From: Arachis hypogaea
Taxonomy: Eukaryota; Streptophyta; Magnoliopsida; Fabales; Fabaceae
Direction: 5' to 3'
Assembly (NCBI RefSeq): GCF_003086295.3
Contig: NC_092047.1
Location: 119,728,949 to 119,792,948, forward strand
DNA length: 64,000 nt
A model generated the notes under the pieces. That model searched no databases, had not been told where the DNA came from, and saw only the letters and a list, made by a program, of their open reading frames with translations. Positions 57,655 to 64,000 of this stretch are shown piece by piece; position 1 is the first letter of the stretch; the number at the start of each line of letters is the position of its first letter. The position numbers and the translations under genes were made by a program.

Positions 57655-58399
57655 CGAGACTTTAATTAGATTGGTTTTGAGATTTGGTCAAGGGAAACTA
57701 GGAAGGTTCCTAGTTCCTAGATTGTTGAAATTTTGTTACACCAATTGGTGTGAATCCTAGATTTTCTAAGCTTCTATGGTGTTTTACTGTTTTTTTCTAA
57801 CCCTAAACCAACAAAATGATCAAAAAAATGACAACATTAAACTGAAAAGGGAAGGACATACAGGCTGTCTTGAAAATCTAAAAAGAAAGGGTGGAGGGTT
57901 AGGTAGAGCAAATAAAATGGAAAATTGGGTACATTAAGATTAATTAATTTTGAGTTATAGCTTTTTCACACACACACAAAACGCGGGACATTAATTAATT
58001 ATTAGTTTTTATCTTCTGGTTTTAAAATAACTGTTACTTTTTTTCCGTTCATTAAAAAATTAATGTATCTAGTGAATTTTATTTTGAAACGGAAAAAGTA
58101 GTATTTTTAACCATAGAAAAATTTTATTATGAAATTTGTTATGGACCCGAATTCCGATCTCATTGGCCCAATGATAATTCGACCACCAAGCGTGAATTAT
58201 TCATCTCAAGCCCAAAATTCCAGCACCTCTAAATCGACACATCACTACCTCTATCTTTGATATTTATTTTGATTTAATCGTTGAAATGTTTTACAGGTCA
58301 CTTTTTACCTTTTATCTAATTGGACCAAAAACTACAAAAATCTCCAATTCAAAAAATAGTAAATTCTAATATTTTAGGTAACTCACAAACAAAATTTGC

Positions 58400-58775
58400 A
58401 TTTTTTTTTAATAAATGTCCTTTTCGATTTTTAATCATTTGTCCGATAAATTTTGTATCCTCTAACAAATATAAATATCTAAATTGGTCTCTATTTATTT
58501 TGATATATGTACGTTTCAGTTTCTGCAATTAATTTCGAACAGGTCACTTGCTGATGTGTCAGTAATTGGTCCCTACAATAATAAAAAAGATGATCAAACA
58601 AGTGACTGACATATCAGTAAGTGATCTGCTCGAAACTAGTTACAAAGACTGAAACGTACAGATATCAAAGTAAATAAAAATCAATTTGAATATTTATATT
58701 TATTAGAGAGTACAAAATCTATCGAATAAATAATTAGAGACCAAAAAGACTATTTACTCACATTTTTTATATAAC
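58400..58775. mobile_element. Foldback MITE
   Basis: Mirror pairs: gataaattttgtatcctctaa against agagagtacaaaatctatcga; cgtttcagtttctgcaatt against aactagttacaaagactgaaacg; acttgctgatgtgtcagtaa against actgacatatcagtaagtg. No frame. Confidence 0.7.
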
Positions 58776-59828
58776 AAAAATATCTAGATACATCTCATCA
58801 CCTACTTCTTTGTTTCATTATGTCCTTTAAAATAAATAATAAATATAAAGTTCAACCATACCATTTATCAATAACATTTTGAAGACATATGGCAATAGGC
58901 AACATATTATTATTCATTTATTTAATTTGGTCTTATTTCCTATTGCTTTCTATCTTAACAAACCATATTCCATTCTCATTATCATAAGAGAAAAAAACTT
59001 CGATTCTAATTTTAATTTTAATTTTTCCATTATCAAAAGAAAAAAAAAAAGAATGTTTAGGCTAAAGTTTGAATTGGTCTAAATTTGTGACCATGGTGAA
59101 GCTGTGTTGCAAACAAGTTTGTTTGTAAAGAAAGTCTTACAAAATATTATAAGGGTAGGTTGGAACCCCCACACGCCTTTTATTTCTAGACAAAACTACA
59201 AAACGTTACTCATCAGGTAACTATTTTCCTTTAATTAGAGCTTTTCTTATAATAGAGAAACAATTTTTTTTTTCGGTTTTGAGGATCTGGATACTCTATT
59301 GGATCAAAAGTCAACAAATGAACTAATCGAGTTTTCGAGAAAAATAAAAAAATTAAGGACGTAAGGTATCATTATTTTTTGGTCAATGACATCAAGAGGT
59401 ATTTTATTTTGCCCGCGATGTAACTTGTTGTTTTGGGTTGTTAAATTTATATGTTGATAGATAATTAAATATATATATTTATATGATTATATGAATTATT
59501 GTACTAATGAGTACTTTAAAATTGTGTTTAGATTCTGACTTTCAAGATTAAAATAATAAACAAATATTATGAAGATGTGTTGAGTCCTGCAAGTGTATGA
59601 ATGTCGTAGGAATCATATTATAAAAAAATATTATATATATATATATATTAATTAAAATCATTAGATAAATTTTCAATTAATAACCAAATTAAATGTCTTT
59701 GAAAATAAGACATTTTTCTAATTCTTCTCTAAAATAATTTTTTAAAGATTGATGTTATAAAACGTTAATTAATAATATATATATAATAACTTATATGTTT
59801 AAGTAGATATTTTATTTATTTATTTATT

Positions 59829-59901
59829 TTTATTGAGGAAGACTCGAATCTGTAACCTCTTAGGTGAGAATGGAAGATTATACCATTTGAGTTATAATTC
59901 T
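59829..59901 (-). mobile_element. tRNA-derived SINE-like element
   Basis: The minus strand reads GAATTATAACTCAAATGGTA, ...CTAAGAGGTTACAGATTCGAGTC, like a tRNA A box and B box at tRNA spacing, and then runs into an AAAATAAATAAATAAATAAA tail. It is a head with a simple-repeat tail, not a functional tRNA. Confidence 0.5.
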
Positions 59902-59907
59902 TTTACG

Positions 59908-60320
59908 GTCTGGTCCACGTATAACATGGGCTGACCCGACCCACGAAACACCCGACCTGAATGGTCAGGTGCGAGACGATCAAATACCGACCCAGACACG
60001 CGTCCTTTCCATTACAGCTGTGAAAAGAAGCTTCGAGGAAGGTGGGCTCTGCCTTTGGGGGGCCCACCTCTGACATGGTATATATGAGGAGGGTCCTACC
60101 CTCCCCCAAGGTACGTCACATACCATTCACCCTTTTTCGTCTGCACACTTCATTGACTAGAGCGTCGGAGTGTCTTTACTGGTGACCCCCTCATTCCACA
60201 ACAAGAGCTCGGAACATCAGCTAGTCCATTTCTTTCCAAGCGACCCGGAACTAGGCGATACCCCATCTCCTCAAAGTATCAACCCGAATCGTCCAGTATC
60301 CGACCAACCGAACAATCTCA
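59908..60320 (+). mobile_element. Gypsy-like LTR fragment (solo LTR or remnant)
   Basis: The segment is much more GC-rich than its flanks. It holds a promoter-like TATATATGAGG, and then the 'gcgtcggagtgtctttactggtgaccccc' type text that I know from the R-U5 part of legume Gypsy LTRs. No internal region or second LTR is seen in the window. Confidence 0.5.
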
Positions 60321-60392
60321 TTGGCATATATAATTAGATATTGACCAAATATGTTTATGAAATTTTATTTATTCATTTTTCTAAAAGAAAGT

Positions 60393-60546
60393 CTAGGGGC
60401 CAGCACTTTTATTAAAATCTGATCAGCATTTAACCAGCAAAAGAAAAGTGAGTAATTCCACATCATTAGATGAAATCTCACACCATTAAAAACATAAATG
60501 ATAACTAATTGATGGATACAAATCACAAAACTTGCTAGCCCCTAGC
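60393..60546. mobile_element. MITE with CTAGGGGCCAGC/GCTAGCCCCTAG ends
   Basis: About 154 bp, with terminal inverted repeats ctaggggccagcactttt and aaaacttgctagcccctag. A half copy in opposite orientation is at 62365-62442. Confidence 0.7.
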
Positions 60547-62083
60547 ACTCCTCTAGTTAACGTTGAATTGAACATGTTATGTGCTATCAGTTAATATTTT
60601 ACATCATCAATCATTGTCGAAAATTGTGAGTAGAGTAACTGAAAAACATATATGATTAATTCATAATTTTTAAAGAACCAATTTCATTGAAAAACCTTTA
60701 GAGATGCCATCAACTAGCCATCATTAGTATTTTGGGTGATATTAGATAGCCAAAAATTAATTACAATATAGAAATATCACATAAAAATTCATATTCTTCT
60801 AATAAGCAAGTGATTTACACCTTCTTATCACCTACTATTTTGCTGCATGTTTGGAGTCATTAATGTTTTTTCCAAAATCAATTTCAGTTTCTTACAAATC
60901 AAATCTCTAACATCTCTCAATCACATTATTATCCATTAAAATGCAATAATTATCTGAAAAAAATGTGAAATTTAAATTAAAAAATTTTAACAACTTCTAC
61001 TATACAACTTATATTTTACATATAGGCTATTACAAAATAAAAAATAAAATATAAAATATAAACAAAAATTAAAAAATAATTTTTTAAAAATAATTATTAA
61101 CTCGTCATATTAAAATCTATAAATAAGCATACATATGAATATTAAATAAAAATATTAAAATAATTAAAATTATGGTCTATTAGTTTAGTGTACATATGAG
61201 ATAATTTGAAAAATACAACAAGACGTATAGTTTAAAATTTGATAATATTAATTATAAAAATTTATTAATTATAAACATTATAGGTATGAAATTATGAATA
61301 TTATGAATACAAATTATGGATGTTATTAACATGAAATTATGGATGTTATGTGTGAATTTATAGATGTTATGAGTAAATTTATCAATTGAATAAATTAATT
61401 TAAGAATTTTATATTTTTTTAAAAATTCAATTATGATAAAATTTTAAAATATCTGTGTTAACTTTATATTTACTTATGCAATAACTAAAAAATGATATGT
61501 ATGGATGCAATATCTAATAAATATAAATTTAATTTTTAGATGTTAATTGTATGTAATTATGGATGTTATGTATATGTACGTATGAATGTTATGTGTATGA
61601 ACTTAGTCAGTACAATATAATTATAAATGCACATAAAAGCACAAAAAAAAATTAAATCAGTTTATTACCATACCTCATCAAAGCTAGTGTGGTTTTTTAT
61701 ATTCTCGAAAATTGGTTGACTGACAACAACTTCGTCGGCTTAGTCTGTCTATTGTTCAAATTTTTCATCAGCACCTTCTACCATAGGTACTATATTAAGG
61801 TCGAATTCAAATGACATACTATTTGCAATGATAAACGTAATTTCTTGTAAAATTCCTTGACTTATACACTATTGTGCCTGCAATGGTATTAGAGTCATGA
61901 TTTTTGAATGATCATAATTAAATTAATAAAAGGTATATATTACAAAGAATCAAGTGCAAATAAATGCTTGAACAGAAACAAAGAATTAATAATTTTTTCG
62001 TATCTTCACTGGTTGATATTAAATGCTTTAAGGGAAACAAAAAATCAAGTATAATTAATTCAATTAATATATATTATCACGTC

Positions 62084-62123
<40 letters not shown>

Positions 62124-62364
62124 TAATGTATTGTTAAATATAAAAATTAAATTATAAACGAGAATATTAAGTATTGATTACAAGAATGCTAATAATAAGG
62201 GGTATGATAATAAGTGAAGTTGATAAGAATATAATAAGTGAAATGATAAGAGAGTGGGATAAAAAATAAAACTGTTATTAAGTGATATAAATGAAATAAA
62301 TTATAGAAAATTTTGGCTAATTATGACTGAAAATTTGTTGTTATCAAACTTTTTTCTAGTATTT

Positions 62365-62442
62365 TTAATGGTGTGAAATTATTCACTTTTTTTTGTTAGT
62401 TAAGTGTTGACCAGATTTTAATAAAAATATTAACTCCCTAAA
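62365..62442. mobile_element. Half copy of the 60393 MITE, inverted
   Basis: Read on the minus strand: tttagggagttaatatttttattaaaatctggtcaacacttaac..., matching the left half of 60393-60546. The other half is not present. Confidence 0.5.
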
Positions 62443-63649
62443 ATATTTTTTTTAAAGAATGTCTTATCTTTTAAGAATTAATTTGACTATTAATCCATTA
62501 AAATTACATGTTTTAGGAATATTCGAAATCTTTTCCATTTTATTAGCTAAACAAATGAGAAAAAAGTGTATGTGAGGATATTGGTCAAAGTGGTGGAGCC
62601 ACTGTACTATTACATCGGTGACACCATAGGAAAAAAAGTGTCACATTTCTTGCAGTGGTTGCATGTGCCATTCAGTCTCAAATAAAAGTCATAATTGCTG
62701 TTATGGATTGCACCATTTTCATATTGAACCAAGTAAAAAAGCTCTAGAAATTAGGGTAAAGTTTTTATTGTTTCTATGTATTTTTGTTTCCACCATTAAT
62801 TGTTAGTAAAATAGAGATCATTTATCCCATCTTTGATATTTAACTTTGAGGTTTTTTTTTGGTGACTTAACTTTGTACTTTATGCATTTTAAAAATTACA
62901 ATGGAATAAAACATACATATACATTTGTTATTTAAAGTTGGGTTTGCGGCTCTATATAACTTCAGGAATCGTGTAAACATGTGGCAAAGTATTTTAATAA
63001 TTTCTTATGTTTTTAGTTCATATTATTATATCGTGTTTTCAACATTCCTAAATTGTCTCCCAACATTTTACTTATATAGTATTAATAAAGGTCGAGGATG
63101 CCAAGCAAAAGCATGCAAGCATGATTACTTTTATTTATTTTATGGCAGATTATATGGTTCTAAGTTCTAACTAATAATTTTCATTTAACGATGCCTTTTG
63201 TTACTTTTTCATCTTGTGACGGATTTGCGGGTGTCACAAAAAGAAAAAGTAGATACTTTACTCTATATTATTCTAATATATTACATAGTATGATTTGCTA
63301 ATATCTATCACAAATTTTACACTTATTAAGAAAATAATCTTAATAATTTTTATAAGATAATGTTTATCTTTTAACTTAATGTTTGAAATCGAATTATATC
63401 CTGAGAATGAAGGTGAACATGTGACAAGATGCAATGGAAGTCCAAAAGGTCAAAAGGAAGTTAATTAAATGAAGGGGCAAGCAAGAATCAAGAATGTTGG
63501 AAATTCACCTACCTTTTTTCATTGCTAAGAGTCAATATTCAATAGTCATTCGTGAAAGAAATAGAAGTTTTTGTTTTTGATATTAGAGTGGTGATGATGT
63601 TTTTTTTTTAAATACGGACTGTTTGGGTGTTATTTTTAAAGGTGGAATC

Positions 63650-63815
63650 ATTTTATTAGAAAAGTAAAAATCAGACTGTTTAATTTGTTAGAGGTATAGA
63701 AATTGAACTATTTAATTTGTGATAAGTATAAAAATTAGATCGTCTGATTTGTGTTAAAAAAATAAAAAAATTTTGAGATTCAAAAATCGGATCATCTGAT
63801 TTGTGTACTTTCTAT
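63650..63815. repeat. Degenerate tandem repeat (~38-bp unit, four copies)
   Basis: The phrase aaaaatYRGAYNRTYTRATTTGT recurs about every 38-50 bp: aaaaatcagactgtttaatttgt, then gaaattgaactatttaatttgt, then aaaattagatcgtctgatttgt, then aaaatcggatcatctgatttgt. Confidence 0.55.
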
Positions 63816-64000
63816 AGTATAAAAAAATAAAAAAAATTACAATATTAAAATATATCACTATTTTTATTTCCATATAAGCAAAAAGTCAAAGAAATAGGAG
63901 CCATTATTAATTTTTTATTATTATAAAACAAATATTAAATTAAAGTTGTCAGTATGAGGAGTACCATCACCATCCATTATGGTGGTACCAACAACATTGT

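Larger units (their letters stand above)
57476..59828. other. Carbonic anhydrase promoter and gene-poor spacer
   Basis: A (TA)n tract at 57608-57650, a Stowaway-terminus-like motif near 58080 (ttttgaaacggaaaaagta) and a foldback at 58400-58775. I see no gene. Confidence 0.5.
60547..64000. other. Terminal gene-poor region
   Basis: AT-rich, with 'tggatgttatg' phrases repeated near 61270-61600, a (TTA)n tract near 62087-62121, the MITE half copy at 62365-62442, and a degenerate tandem repeat at 63650-63815. I see no supported gene up to the window end. Confidence 0.5.

Noticed and set aside
59832..59900. Functional tRNA gene on the minus strand
   Set aside because: A and B box-like words are present, but the acceptor and anticodon stems do not pair; it fits a SINE head.

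Overview
This is plant nuclear DNA: genes with many short GT-AG introns, AT-rich spacers, plant-only protein families and a dense load of MITEs and retroelements. The proteins look most like legume homologues. The short foldback MITEs built around a TTCACGTGAAGTTGATA-like core, together with other repeats I recognise from memory, suggest peanut (Arachis), but I could not verify the genus.

Layout. (1) 1-4130 is the 3' end of the first copy of a large direct tandem duplication. It carries exons 2 (partial) to 17 of a nodulin/glutamine-synthetase fusion gene (FluG/NodGS type). (2) 4131-24625 is the second copy, exactly 20,495 bp long and, wherever compared, identical to the first copy over the 4,130 bp visible here. 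It holds three tandem thaumatin-like (PR-5) genes at 4402-5424 (frameshifted), 7011-8917 and 10972-12051, a 7.7-kb MITE-rich spacer, and a NodGS gene whose last exon lies just beyond the duplication edge (19721-24797, 18 exons, 843 aa). (3) 24.8-35.8 kb has no host gene I can support. It contains a large foldback, a dead MULE, a 1.5-kb minus-strand non-autonomous LTR element with an internal 25-bp minisatellite and a nested MITE, and a TRIM-like LTR. (4) 36.7-50.1 kb is gene-dense: PIP5K9-type phosphatidylinositol-4-phosphate 5-kinase (+), RABC2-type small GTPase (+), a small ankyrin-repeat protein (-), a 5'-truncated LINE (+) inserted just upstream of the ankyrin gene, and a ZAT-type C2H2 zinc-finger repressor (-). 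(5) 52.6 kb holds a tRNA-His(GTG), then a 171-bp tandem duplication. (6) 55.4-57.5 kb holds a secreted alpha-carbonic anhydrase (-). (7) 57.5-64 kb is gene-poor and contains MITEs, a SINE-like element and a gypsy-like LTR piece.

The genes do not form a pathway. The thaumatin-like and NodGS genes can both be linked to defence or stress from family knowledge, and they are co-amplified by the tandem duplication. I found no CRISPR array, operon or prokaryotic-type system and no clearly new gene family. The strongest non-routine signal is the 20.5-kb tandem duplication. Its junction cuts through a MITE hairpin and removes the last exon of one NodGS copy. It is either a very recent rearrangement or an assembly artefact.
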